A DNA stretch of 64,000 nt from Paenibacillus xylanexedens (GCF_001908275.1 NZ_CP018620.1:1240001-1304000), one strand, 5' to 3'; positions 9,401 through 17,531 are shown, numbered from the stretch's first letter. Notes: generated by a model from the letters alone, not told the origin. Numbers and translations: made by a program.

Positions 9401-9819
9401 TAGCCAAGACGATGGAAGAAGGGTTTACAGAAGTTAGCTATTCGCTCTGCCATGGAGATATGGGCAATCTGGAGTTGTTCCTGCTCGCAGCCGAATATTT
9501 GCAGGATGAAGAGTTGAAGGAGTACTCCGTTCAGATGGCAAATTACATTGTGACACAGGTGAGACATGATAACCATCATTGGAGATGCGGCATTCCAGGT
9601 CGTCAGCAAATCCCAGGACTGATGCTAGGGCTTGCCGGCATTGGATATCAATTGCTCCGACTTTACAATCGTGACCTGCCTTCAGTACTGATGATGGAGG
9701 GACCAAAAGGCAAGGAAACAAGGGATATGGCGCAGACATACGCTATGGAAACGGCATCCGCTCAGCAGCAGATGGACACTATGGAACAGTCACCCCATAT
9801 GGGGCAGCATTATGCCTGA
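6469..9819 (+). CDS. lanM: Class II lanthipeptide synthetase LanM (dehydratase/cyclase)
   Basis: This 1116-residue bifunctional enzyme is predicted to dehydrate Ser/Thr of LanA and add Cys thiols to form (methyl)lanthionine. The N-terminal DUF4135 dehydratase half shows SHNGGASVLRL, MYKPR, then D369-x-H371-x-x-N374 and VDLESL, the kinase-like active-site motifs. The C-terminal LanC-like cyclase half has SGIAHGNAGI and the zinc ligands C944 (WCNGAPG) and C994-H995 (CHGD). All expected catalytic residues are present, so it looks active. GGGGA precedes the paired ATGs at 6469 and 6472. The 3' end overlaps lanT by eight bases. Expression probably depends on read-through of the lanA hairpin. Confidence 0.96.
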   Translation: MMSIQERLHDSRWSDALYLTEKYKQFVQRYTAQVPNVPNVDMPVEQTDSGRMQQWLDKFFQDQEQLSNRFQAESMKVDTVQAMFNDTGFMYDFAEMTWHQELRRTFLENEHLEIEYFIEGDTDEIPFFEFSKPFLQRSIQIMTEGLNEGYDWLDKRRVTGLVLKTVSDKVFHMSAKTLIYELNKARLQDELRGEDSRQRYQHFVSQNIQSREQILALLLEYPVLARGLVEHTLRISLNMMRVLERLTRDRRELESFFGFELDKLEDVVFLGDSHNGGASVLRLAFAGGGNVMYKPRNMAIDTAFARLLQWFNDQQMGLPFRIAKSLDRSEYGWQQFIPYEEVTSLEAAERFFERQGQYLAILYAVNATDMHMENIVAQGEHPFFVDLESLLHNQPFKYVEEKEYYTALEKTLSILNDSVLKTSMLPTLDSNALYHSDLSGLAGDVDQVLNTYEIHDKNTDTMRIQRSKVSVSRFSHLPSYEQTPIKPERYIQSLKKGFYRVYSAIMEQKESFISIVCHYFDGCAVRTIVRPTVTYFTLIEASSHPKYLRNGLDKSLLFDMMWMIVRQDRMREKLVKYECYDLLHGDVPMFQTCIGQDMLFHHHDNQAIAGVFSSDILTQTADKVRAMNPKDMDMQWEFTERTLQTKYVLERSFAMEKSTASVQPAQLNELRIPMTKEEYLHEAVRIGDYIKDIAIMGDEGLSVSWISMGMDADEKLIYKSSELGLYNGVTGIAYFYLYLSQETGDHKYMQMVHLCIQTAWEMIRKKIDKNISLFTGYGSLLYLLVHKANVCSEPGINPDTLELLDILDDMVDNDQQLDVISGCAGTLMACVDMYMNFQSQRALDVAVRCGDRLLKLAQPMDQGMAWVTSAINKTPLSGIAHGNAGICLSLARLYSATGNKAYLETCMEGLKYEEALYSPEVNNWKDLRFTDGSMPEEHYVMYWCNGAPGLGIARIGLAHQLRSLGAMDTVEKDIRRALAKTMEEGFTEVSYSLCHGDMGNLELFLLAAEYLQDEELKEYSVQMANYIVTQVRHDNHHWRCGIPGRQQIPGLMLGLAGIGYQLLRLYNRDLPSVLMMEGPKGKETRDMAQTYAMETASAQQQMDTMEQSPHMGQHYA

Positions 9820-12028
9820 ACGACCTGTATTCCGTCTGCGCGGAAAGAGACAACGCAAAGTCCCTGTCAAACTGCAAATGAATCAATATGATTGTGGCCC
9901 TAGTTGCTTACATATGTTACTCGCATATCACGGCTACGAAGCGGATTTCACGGATCTGAAGGAACGTTTTGCGATGCTGGGGAACGGTCGGGATGGCAGT
10001 TCGATGCTCAAAATGAAAGAGGTTGCCCAGACCTATCATTTGAAAGGGATAGCTAAAAAAGCGCCTGTTGAAACACTTAACAATGACTTTCTGCCAGTCA
10101 TTTGTTTCTGGGAAGACAGCCATTTTGTCGTGCTTGAGCGGATCAAGACGGGTGGTCAGTTCATTATTGTCGATCCGGCTTTGGGCAGGCTGGTTATCAG
10201 TACACAGGAGTTTACGGAGAAATATTCAGGTATTTTTCTGCTCGTATATCCGGATGATGGCTTTGTACCTTTGTCCGAGAAAAAGATTAGTAAAGTGGCG
10301 TACTTCAAAGATTTGATTCGCAGTAACAAAAAATATTTTGGTTGGACCATTCTACTTGCTCTGGGGTTGCAATTGGTTTCGGTGGCCTTTCCATTCCTGA
10401 TGCAAGTTTCAATTGATGCGGCCACTAGTGGTGAGGGTTACTCGTTATTTCCTGTCCTAATCACCAGCATTGTGCTGTTAACCCTGTTTCAAATCGGCTT
10501 CAGTTATATGAAGGATATGTGCATTGTACGGCTTCAGGAATTGCTGGATTCCCAACTGACGACAAACTTTGTCTCTCATATGCTCAAACTGCCTTATCAA
10601 TATTTTGAAATTCGTTCGCGTGGGGATTTGATGCTGCGGATTAATAGCAATACGACCATTCGAGAGATATTATCCCAGAAGATGATCTCTACGCTAATCA
10701 ATCTATTTTTAATTGTTGTGACCTTCACGTATATTGTAATCCAGTCCCGTTTGATCGCTTTCACACTGCTTGGTGTAGGGCTGATACAGATTCTTGTTTT
10801 TGTATACACACGCAGCAGATTCAAGAAACTGACACAAACCCAGATTGTCGCCCAAAGTTTGGCTGGATCGTTCATGACGGAAGTGTTGGAAGGCATCTCG
10901 ACCATCAAATCACTTGGGATTGAAGAGCGTACCGGGGAAAAATGGAGAGCGCTATTCATGCGTCAGCTCGCAACGGTCAAGGAAAAAGCCATTTTTCAGA
11001 CAAGAGTAAATACCGTGACGAATACGCTGAGTTTTATGACTCCGATGCTCATTCTGCTGGTGGGATTATATCAGATTATGCAGGGGAATATGACACTTGG
11101 TATGCTTGTTTCATTCCAATCCCTGGCCGCGCTGTTTCTGGGGCCGCTGAACTCGCTTGCTTTGATGCTGAACGAGTTCGTGATGGCGGATGCGCTGCTA
11201 GATCGAATCTATGATGTCATTCAAGCTGAGGAAAGTAATAAATTCAAGAAGAAAACGCCGACCCTCCGAGATGTAAAGCTGAATGGGGATATTACAATTG
11301 ATCAGGTCACCTTCAGGTATACGGACTACGGGGAAGATGTGCTGAAAAATATTAATATTACGATTAAAGCAGGGCAAAGGGTCGCTCTAGTTGGAAAATC
11401 AGGATCAGGAAAGAGTACCTTGGCGAAATTGCTGGTAGGGCTGTATACGCCCACACAGGGTAATATCTATTTTGACGGCGTGGTTGTAGAAGAACTGGAG
11501 CAGCAGGATATTCGCAGCCAAATCAGTATCGTGCTTCAGGATAACTTTGTATTTAACAACACCGTGTATGACAACATCAGGCTACATGCAGAGGGTTCAA
11601 CACTGGAGGATGTAATGTTCGCAGCGAAGCTGGCGGATATTCATGCCGATATTGAGAAGATGCCAATGAAGTATAATACACTGATCTCTGAGGCGGGATC
11701 GAACCTGTCTGGAGGGCAGAAGCAACGGGTAGCTCTCGCACGAGCATTGGTGAGCAGACCCAAAGTTCTTCTGTTGGATGAGGCAACCAGTGCTTTGGAT
11801 ACCGTTACAGAGGCGACCATTGCCCATAATCTGAACATGTTGAAATGTACCCAGATTATCATTGCCCACAGGCTAAGTACGATCCGAAGCGCGGACACCA
11901 TATATGTGCTGGACCAAGGTGAACTCGTTGATGCTGGAACACATGATGAATTGATTGGGCGGTGTAAATCCTACAATGATCTCGTGTGTGAACAACTGGA
12001 CGAAACCGGGGCCAGACAGTATGGATGA
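9812..12028 (+). CDS. lanT: Bifunctional lanthipeptide protease/ABC exporter LanT
   Basis: This 738-residue protein begins with a C39 peptidase domain (catalytic C28 in QYDCGPSCL, H104 in DSHFVV, D121 in VDPA). Next come a six-helix exporter membrane domain (about 160-440) and an ABC ATPase domain (Walker A GKSGSGKST near 528, signature LSGGQKQR near 632, Walker B VLLLDEATSALD). It should cut LanA after the GA site at residues 25-26 and export the core. The start overlaps the lanM stop, implying coupling. All three catalytic motifs are intact. No additional leader-trimming protease gene is visible in the locus. Confidence 0.95.
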   Translation: MPERPVFRLRGKRQRKVPVKLQMNQYDCGPSCLHMLLAYHGYEADFTDLKERFAMLGNGRDGSSMLKMKEVAQTYHLKGIAKKAPVETLNNDFLPVICFWEDSHFVVLERIKTGGQFIIVDPALGRLVISTQEFTEKYSGIFLLVYPDDGFVPLSEKKISKVAYFKDLIRSNKKYFGWTILLALGLQLVSVAFPFLMQVSIDAATSGEGYSLFPVLITSIVLLTLFQIGFSYMKDMCIVRLQELLDSQLTTNFVSHMLKLPYQYFEIRSRGDLMLRINSNTTIREILSQKMISTLINLFLIVVTFTYIVIQSRLIAFTLLGVGLIQILVFVYTRSRFKKLTQTQIVAQSLAGSFMTEVLEGISTIKSLGIEERTGEKWRALFMRQLATVKEKAIFQTRVNTVTNTLSFMTPMLILLVGLYQIMQGNMTLGMLVSFQSLAALFLGPLNSLALMLNEFVMADALLDRIYDVIQAEESNKFKKKTPTLRDVKLNGDITIDQVTFRYTDYGEDVLKNINITIKAGQRVALVGKSGSGKSTLAKLLVGLYTPTQGNIYFDGVVVEELEQQDIRSQISIVLQDNFVFNNTVYDNIRLHAEGSTLEDVMFAAKLADIHADIEKMPMKYNTLISEAGSNLSGGQKQRVALARALVSRPKVLLLDEATSALDTVTEATIAHNLNMLKCTQIIIAHRLSTIRSADTIYVLDQGELVDAGTHDELIGRCKSYNDLVCEQLDETGARQYG

Positions 12029-12056
12029 GGCTATTGAGGATGATGTTGACGGAAGA

Positions 12057-12107
12057 TAAAAGGCTTTCTTTTCTACACAATATGTGTTGAAAAGGATGCT
12101 TTTTTGT
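12057..12107 (+). terminator. Probable terminator after lanT
   Basis: An imperfect hairpin (AAAAGGC...TTTTC with GAAAAGGATGC) ends in TTTTTTG, just downstream of the lanT stop. The stem has bulges, so the call is moderate. The rest of the interval to 12330 shows no gene. Confidence 0.55.
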
Positions 12108-12330
12108 TATATATGGAAAGCCGAGAAGCTAAACTGATGCAAGAATTAGGAAAGTGGGTAATGTACACCAAAGTGTCCTATTTGAATCATATAGGAAGAA
12201 AGTTACATGAAAACGATCCTGTTAGCCGATATGGCTCATGTTGATTTTGTACTATGATGCAGGTAACAGATGAATAGGGTGTACTTCACATATAGTGAAT
12301 GCCTCGATTCTACCAAGAGGAGGGATCCGT

Positions 12331-12690
12331 ATTAAACGTGCAGGATGGTTGAAGGGTTTATTCACACTAATGATGGTGTTTACTATATTTCTGGGAGGTT
12401 GTCAGAACATGAATGCAAGTGAGAAGGAAGCTCTATACCAAGAAGCTGAAGCAACCGTAATTCAGCATTTCAAGCAGAAGTTCGAATTGGATGTTGTGAT
12501 TACAAGCAAAGAGTTGTTGCCGGAAATGGCAGTATCCCAGATTGGGCTGAAAGGCCATGTGAAAGATCATGAAGATCAGAGCTTTGGCATTTCGTACGAC
12601 TACAAAAAGAAGGTAACCAAGAATTTGGTCATTAGCCCTGAAATTGAGGAAGTGATGATAGCCAAGGGACATGATCCATACGACAAATAA
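12331..12690 (+). CDS. Small lipoprotein, candidate immunity protein for the adjacent lipase
   Basis: A perfect AGAGGAGGG site (12317-12323) points to an ATT codon at 12331 as the start. This gives a 119-residue protein with a textbook lipoprotein signal (MKRAGWLKGLF, hydrophobic stretch, lipobox LGG-C24). The upstream in-frame GTG at 12295 has no ribosome-binding site and would spoil the signal. The mature part is small and mixed alpha/beta (EAEATVIQHFKQKF and ISYDYKKKV segments), cystatin-like in feel, with no family I can name firmly. It ends 15 bases before the lipase gene. Extracellular lipoproteins protect against type VII lipase toxins in Staphylococcus, so an immunity role is inferred. 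Confidence 0.75.
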   Translation: MKRAGWLKGLFTLMMVFTIFLGGCQNMNASEKEALYQEAEATVIQHFKQKFELDVVITSKELLPEMAVSQIGLKGHVKDHEDQSFGISYDYKKKVTKNLVISPEIEEVMIAKGHDPYDK

Positions 12691-12705
12691 AGGGAGGTGT
12701 AGTTA

Positions 12706-14046
12706 TTGAGTAACGGGTCCAATATTGATGATGAAACGTATAAAACGATGTCTGATCTAGCCTACCAGGATCAAAAGGCTGGAGACAAATTAACGGAAAT
12801 TCCCGGATGGGAGGTCCTTGAGGGGACAGAAAGCAATAAACTTTCCGGTTTTGATGCTGTAACCTTTTATAATCCCGAGACCAAGGAAGCGGTCATTGCT
12901 TATCGTGGTACAGAAGGAAGTGCGTCCTTGGATCGCTCTGTACCTGACTTTGTCATGGATGGCCGTATTGGGGGCGGAGAGTTGATTCGTAAGGGTCAGC
13001 AGGAGGCCGGGAATTTTGTAAATAATCTTACGCCGGATTGGCTCGACAAAGGGGTCGAAGGCGTCAAGGACTTCACGGGCATATCCAAAGTGGAGGATTG
13101 GGCTGGTGACAGGGTAAGAGACGTGGAGAACTGGACGGGTGATCGCGTAAAGGATATTGAAAAAACCGTTTCCCCTACAGGCTGGGCCAATCAGATGTAT
13201 CAATCCGAAGACTACGCAAATCACATGCAGAACAAGCATAAGGATCTGAATTTCTCGATGACCGGACATTCCTTGGGCGGGGGAAATGCACAATATGCAT
13301 CTGCTTATACCGGAATTCCAGCCGTGACGTTTAGTGCACCATCTGTAATGGGTAATTTGACACCAGAAATGCGGCGCCGGGCTGAAGCGGGTGCATTTGA
13401 CGGGCAGGTTGTGAACTATGCCAATCCCAGTGATCTGGTAGCCAGCGGAACATTGGGAGGATATGACCGGCATGTAGGATCGACCTATTACATCAACTCC
13501 GATTATGACTCGGCGAATGATGGCGTGAGTATTATCGATAAAGCCAAGAACTCATTTGGCGGGGAAAACTATCACAGTCTGGATCAATATGATTTCAAAA
13601 ATGGTTACATATCCAATGACCTGTACGATCCGATTACTGGAGAGAGAATCCGCTATTCACCGCGCCTTATGGATCACATGGGACCGTTCGGCAAGAACTT
13701 CGGTCCGTTACGTTCCAAGTCTGGCGGAGGTGGAGGTATGGCTTCGGCTGCTGCGGCTTCAGGTCTGATTCAGGTAACGCCGGAAGAACTGAAAAGTGTC
13801 GCTTCCCGGTGGAAGCAAAATGCACAACAATGCAATGCCGAGCTGAATCAGGTACGAAGCCGCATGGCTCAATACCTGCATACGAGCCGCAGTCGCAGGC
13901 TGGAGCCGATTGTCACCCAACTGGACGCGTCGATTCAAGAACTTAGCACATGGCATATGAAACATACCAGCCAGTTCCTGAACTTTATTGATGAGAAAGC
14001 AGATGCCTTCCGGCAGGCGGACGAGAGTCCGGTTCATTTTAATTAG
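12706..14046 (+). CDS. Lipase with C-terminal WXG100-like domain (TslA-like type VII effector)
   Basis: This 446-residue protein starts at TTG 12706, six bases after GGGAGGTG. The N-terminal part is an alpha/beta-hydrolase lipase (DUF2974-like): AVIAYRGTEG, nucleophile elbow TGHS189LGGGNA, and likely acid and base D243 (NPSDLV) and H290 (ENYHSL). A duplicated 11-residue unit (DWAGDRVRDVE, NWTGDRVKDIE; 131-152) sits before the elbow. After a Gly-rich linker near 340-347, residues 352-440 form two long helices starting IQVTPEELKSVASRWK, typical of WXG100 proteins. No signal peptide is present. Lipase first and WXG100 last is the reverse arrangement known from TslA. Toxin function is inferred, not shown. 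Confidence 0.82.
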   Translation: MSNGSNIDDETYKTMSDLAYQDQKAGDKLTEIPGWEVLEGTESNKLSGFDAVTFYNPETKEAVIAYRGTEGSASLDRSVPDFVMDGRIGGGELIRKGQQEAGNFVNNLTPDWLDKGVEGVKDFTGISKVEDWAGDRVRDVENWTGDRVKDIEKTVSPTGWANQMYQSEDYANHMQNKHKDLNFSMTGHSLGGGNAQYASAYTGIPAVTFSAPSVMGNLTPEMRRRAEAGAFDGQVVNYANPSDLVASGTLGGYDRHVGSTYYINSDYDSANDGVSIIDKAKNSFGGENYHSLDQYDFKNGYISNDLYDPITGERIRYSPRLMDHMGPFGKNFGPLRSKSGGGGGMASAAAASGLIQVTPEELKSVASRWKQNAQQCNAELNQVRSRMAQYLHTSRSRRLEPIVTQLDASIQELSTWHMKHTSQFLNFIDEKADAFRQADESPVHFN

Positions 14047-14097
14047 GAACCAGGTTGGTTAATGTCGATATCACGTACATGGGGGAGGGGAACGCAA

Positions 14098-14370
14098 GTG
14101 GGTGGACAATTGCTGGTGGAATTGAATGATCTTCGAATTGCGGAAAAAGAACTGACACAGCTGCTTGCCCGTCTGCAAGCCGATGAACAGGAAGCGAGGG
14201 CGCTATATAGTCGCCTGAACGATTGGAAAGGGCAATCTGCTGATTATACAAGGCAGCAGATTGAAGAGTTTTTTGCGGGCCTGTCCAGACGTATTCAATC
14301 CATTGAACAGCAGAAGAAAAGCTTGCTGCAAAACATTGAGATTATGATCCAGACGGATCAGGAACGCTAA
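14098..14370 (+). CDS. WXG100-like small protein, likely partner of the lipase effector
   Basis: GTG at 14098 lies seven bases after GGGGGAGGGG, giving a 90-residue all-helical protein. The longer frame from ATG 14062 contains this ribosome-binding site and is less likely. It forms two helices split by W43-K44-G45, a genuine WxG turn, and has the size of WXG100 proteins. It follows the lipase by 51 bases. In type VII systems such proteins pair with the effector's helical targeting domain, so I infer it binds the C-terminal domain of the lipase. No secretion-machinery gene (EssC/YukB, EsaA) lies in this window. Confidence 0.78.
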   Translation: MGGQLLVELNDLRIAEKELTQLLARLQADEQEARALYSRLNDWKGQSADYTRQQIEEFFAGLSRRIQSIEQQKKSLLQNIEIMIQTDQER

Positions 14371-14502
14371 CGAGTGGTAAGGCTGATGCCATATTGCGGA
14401 TGGTAATCAGCGTGGATAAGAGTGTGAATGTGGAGAGGCGTGATTAGTGCCTAAACCACGGATTGTAAAGAACATGGGTTGCCAATCAAGATGATGATAG
14501 CT

Positions 14503-14551
14503 AAAAAGCCTACGGCACATCGGGTTTGAACCCGTATGCCATAGGCTTTTT
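14503..14551. terminator. Bidirectional terminator between the WXG100 gene and ycnI
   Basis: AAAAAGCCTAcGGCA and TGCCaTAGGCTTTTT form a long stem flanked by A and T runs, so it can serve both the rightward effector module and leftward ycnI. The sequence 14371-14502 shows no gene. Confidence 0.85.
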
Positions 14552-14596
14552 GTTATCTAAATATTTCTCAAGTTATCGTGAACTGTAAGTTAGTTC

Positions 14597-15358
14597 TTAA
14601 CGTTTTTTGCGACGTGTAGCCAACGCGATTCCCAAGAAGGACAGAATCAGAGCCAGAATGGATACGATCAACGTTGCTTGTTGAAGTTTAAGTGTACCTG
14701 GGTCTGTATCCGTGTTGTTTGGCTCACCTGTAACGGTGTCATTGAGTGCATCGCCCAGCGTGGTGTCATCATTTGCTTTGCTATCGTCGGTAGCTGCATT
14801 ATCACCAGTGGCTCCTTCTGTACCTGCACTATCATGTCCTCCACCTGCCGCAGCATTATCAGTAGCAGCCGGATCTTCACTGATCGTTGTGATACTGTGT
14901 GGGTTGGCGTCACTTGGCTGGCCTGTCCATTCTACAATACTGCCATCGCTGTAGTATTGGAATGCATCCCAAGCCACTTCAGCTTCAGCCGTAGGATTCT
15001 GTGCAACGAAGTTGAACTGCTGGAATTGTCCTGCGATAATACCCTCGTTATCGCCGTCAATTTCCCATGTGATCGACGTTACTTCATTGGAGGCGTTCTT
15101 CTCTGTGGTGATTTTCCAGCCTGCCAGTGGTTGGTATTGCTTGAACGCAACACCTTCTGGAATTTTCATCGTGATTTTGGTCGTTGGCAGTTCTTTCTCG
15201 GATGGAATCTTAATCGTGTACGTCTGCCATGCGCTTGTCTGTGCAACGGATGGGCTAACGGTAACGTGAGCACTCGCGAATCCGGCGAATAGCATAAATG
15301 CTGCAGTACCTGTTGCGATAGTGGATGTTAGTTTGGAAATCCATGATGTTTTCTTCAA
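14597..15358 (-). CDS. ycnI: YcnI family (DUF1775) copper-associated membrane protein
   Basis: This 253-residue protein has a signal peptide cut near ASA-H, leaving His as the first mature residue (AHVTVSPS), the feature that binds copper in YcnI. A DUF1775 beta-sandwich (about 30-155) is followed by a low-complexity Asp/Ala/Gly/Thr linker (160-220), one membrane helix and an RRKKR cytosolic end. It is inferred to act outside the membrane in copper handling with YcnJ, the gene upstream on the same strand. In Bacillus the two are adjacent; here 457 bases of repeat-rich DNA separate them. Confidence 0.9.
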   Translation of the reverse strand: MKKTSWISKLTSTIATGTAAFMLFAGFASAHVTVSPSVAQTSAWQTYTIKIPSEKELPTTKITMKIPEGVAFKQYQPLAGWKITTEKNASNEVTSITWEIDGDNEGIIAGQFQQFNFVAQNPTAEAEVAWDAFQYYSDGSIVEWTGQPSDANPHSITTISEDPAATDNAAAGGGHDSAGTEGATGDNAATDDSKANDDTTLGDALNDTVTGEPNNTDTDPGTLKLQQATLIVSILALILSFLGIALATRRKKR

Positions 15359-15451
15359 AATAAATAACCCCTCTCAGTACTTATCATATATGATGCGGCC
15401 CATTTTCTTAAATGAGTGTCTACGTTCTGCAAAGGCACGTTCCGGTTACGA

Positions 15452-15496
15452 ATTGTTCTTTCGATCACCGTTATTCCCGGATTTTTTTGATTCAAC
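15452..15496 (-). repeat. Partial copy of intergenic repeat family 1
   Basis: The segment with CGATCACCGTTATTCCCGG and a following T-run matches one arm of the complete copy at 15499-15676. The other arm is missing. Confidence 0.6.
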
Positions 15497-15498
15497 AA

Positions 15499-15676
15499 AT
15501 TGAACAAAAGATGGTTTACACATACACTCCGATGACAGAATAACCCTCCAATCGCTGTTATCCCCAGATTTTTTTGATTCCCTTTTCTCAAAGGGAAAAT
15601 CCGGTGATAAAGGCGAACGCTTCGCTTTTTCAGGTTTTTTCTGTCCTCTCCGTTTCAGTGCAAACATTAGTTCAAT
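15499..15676 (-). repeat. Intergenic repeat family 1, full copy A
   Basis: About 178 bp bounded by ATTGAAC (15499-15505) and GTTCAAT (15670-15676), with inner inverted arms and a central CCCTTTTCTCAAAGGG hairpin. It matches the copies at 25678, 41717 and 58095, the last two sharing long stretches such as ATCGCTGTTATCCCC-like cores. It lies between ycnJ and ycnI. Confidence 0.8.
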
Positions 15677-15690
15677 TTATATTTAGTAAG

Positions 15691-15755
15691 ATGAAATCCC
15701 GGAATAAAGGCTGAGCTTCGCTTCTCCAGAATCAATTTCGTATCCTTCACTACAT
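15691..15755 (-). repeat. Partial copy of intergenic repeat family 1
   Basis: On the minus strand this reads GATTCTGGAGAAGCGAAGCT then CCTTTATTCCGGGATTTC, a diverged half copy. A similar half copy is at 58013-58075. Confidence 0.55.
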
Positions 15756-15815
15756 TTGCAGTGTGTAGAAACACTAATTTTAGATTGGGTCACTTTTCAA
15801 TATAAACGTGTGTAA

Positions 15816-17531
15816 CTATGGCTTGGCAGTGTCGATCTCAAATTCGGCATCCAGTGCATCCAACGTTTTGGTCAGAAGATGTACCTTGATATTCCAACGT
15901 CCAGGCATGGAGATGTAATCTTCAGCCTTGTACACACCGGTGTCGTTTTTAGGAATGGTAATCTCATAGATCCCCATATCCATGTCCAGATGTGTGAGTG
16001 ACAGTGTGATCTGTTCCAGATCGTTAACGATACTTCCATCTGCTCGTTTCACATCGACTTCAAATTGGTTCTCTCCCGTTACATTGGGACTCACCTGAAG
16101 TGTGATCGCCGAGCCATCTTCTGTAGTCTTTGTCTCCTGATACGGTCCGACCGCAGCCGGTTGTCCTGGAGACAGGTGTGTCAGTACAGCAGCAAGAGCG
16201 AGAATCACAGCACCAGTAGCAAGCTCGGCTTTCAGGCTGCCGGATAATCTGCTTCCCGTTGCTGCTCTTGCTAATCTGGCATGACGCCATGCAAAGAGAA
16301 CCATCACAATCAGCAGAACGATCTTGCCGATCAGGACAAGGCCATAGGCTGTAGTGAACAAGGAAGTCAGCACAGGTGCTGGTAGAATAATCAGACTGCT
16401 GTATATCCCTGTAGCAACCAGAGCGGCAACGGCGCCAATCCCCCAAGCGGTAAACCTGCGAATGGCAGTCCAGTAGACTTCTCCTCGCACCTTCGAAGGT
16501 AGCTTGTCGGCGAGTGGAGGCAGACATATCGCCATGGCGGTTAGTGCACCAATCCAGAAGGCTGCCCCGATCAGATGCACGAAGTCCATGGCAATCGCGA
16601 GAGCTCGTTGATCCGCCGCAGCTGGATGTCCCGTCATGGCATGAGTGAACAGCCATCCAAGCACGAGCACGAGTGACCCGTAAGAAGACCAGATGCGAGC
16701 ACGGATGGATCGATCGCGATCATATCCAGAGAGTATCGTGACGGCCAGCAGCATTACAATGAGTATCTGTAACATCCAGATCTGACCAAAGGATGTCAGC
16801 TTGAGCGCACTTCCGATTAGTCCCCAGCTTAGCTCGCCCAGAGCCACACCAGATTCATATAACGTATTTAGTGGCAGGCTGATCAGAGCGGCAAAGGAAG
16901 CAGCAGCATAGCTGATCCATAACAGTCTGTAGCTGCCCGGAACATCCATAGGTTCTCTTGTCATGGATGTCGGTGCGATTCGCAGTAGCAAGAATGCAAG
17001 TGTCCCCAGAATGACAGACAATCCGAGATACTGAATCCAGTCTGTCAGGGATACGATCCATTTCAGCGGCCCACCTGTTGAGCCGGAACCGGATGTAAGA
17101 TCACTTAGTCCGGCAGGAGAACCGGATGGTTCACCGATATGGAAAACATATGCTCCTTGAATCGGGTGTCCATCGGCAGACACAGCTTTCCAGTTAACGG
17201 CATAAGTCCCGTTCCCGAGTCCAGCCCGCAGGCCAGTCTCCAGAATATGAGGGCGATCCACATCAATCTGAACTTTTCCATCGTCTGCCTGAGTACCGTC
17301 AGGACCGGTAATTTTGATATCATAAAAGGCCGTCTGCAAGGACTCGTTGAACTCCATTGTCAACCGCTCTGGAGCAGCTACGAGGATCTCATTTTCTCCT
17401 GGCGAAGCCTTAACAATATAAGCATGGGCAGATGCCCACTGTGGCATAACAAGGCAGCACACAAGCAACAGGCTGGTGACCAATGCCCAGTGCCGTTTGC
17501 CCCATTTCAGGGTAAAGCTTGTCAAAATCAA
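15816..17531 (-). CDS. ycnJ: YcnJ-type CopC/CopD copper resistance/uptake protein
   Basis: This 571-residue protein has a signal peptide ending ASA, then HAYIVKASP, the CopC N-terminal histidine (domain about 36-130). A CopD membrane region of about eight helices (160-430) follows, then a C-terminal extracellular domain (about 460-571) of the YtkA-like type. The start is TTG at 17531 with GAGGGTG eight bases upstream. In Bacillus YcnJ is linked to copper acquisition and is copper-repressed. The same role is inferred here and is consistent with ycnI downstream and csoR-copZA elsewhere in the window. Confidence 0.9.
   Translation of the reverse strand: MILTSFTLKWGKRHWALVTSLLLVCCLVMPQWASAHAYIVKASPGENEILVAAPERLTMEFNESLQTAFYDIKITGPDGTQADDGKVQIDVDRPHILETGLRAGLGNGTYAVNWKAVSADGHPIQGAYVFHIGEPSGSPAGLSDLTSGSGSTGGPLKWIVSLTDWIQYLGLSVILGTLAFLLLRIAPTSMTREPMDVPGSYRLLWISYAAASFAALISLPLNTLYESGVALGELSWGLIGSALKLTSFGQIWMLQILIVMLLAVTILSGYDRDRSIRARIWSSYGSLVLVLGWLFTHAMTGHPAAADQRALAIAMDFVHLIGAAFWIGALTAMAICLPPLADKLPSKVRGEVYWTAIRRFTAWGIGAVAALVATGIYSSLIILPAPVLTSLFTTAYGLVLIGKIVLLIVMVLFAWRHARLARAATGSRLSGSLKAELATGAVILALAAVLTHLSPGQPAAVGPYQETKTTEDGSAITLQVSPNVTGENQFEVDVKRADGSIVNDLEQITLSLTHLDMDMGIYEITIPKNDTGVYKAEDYISMPGRWNIKVHLLTKTLDALDAEFEIDTAKP

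Noticed and set aside
12295..12330. GTG at 12295 as the start of the lipoprotein gene
   Set aside because: There is no ribosome-binding site before it, and the strong AGGAGG at 12318-12323 would fall inside the gene; the extra twelve residues also spoil the signal peptide.
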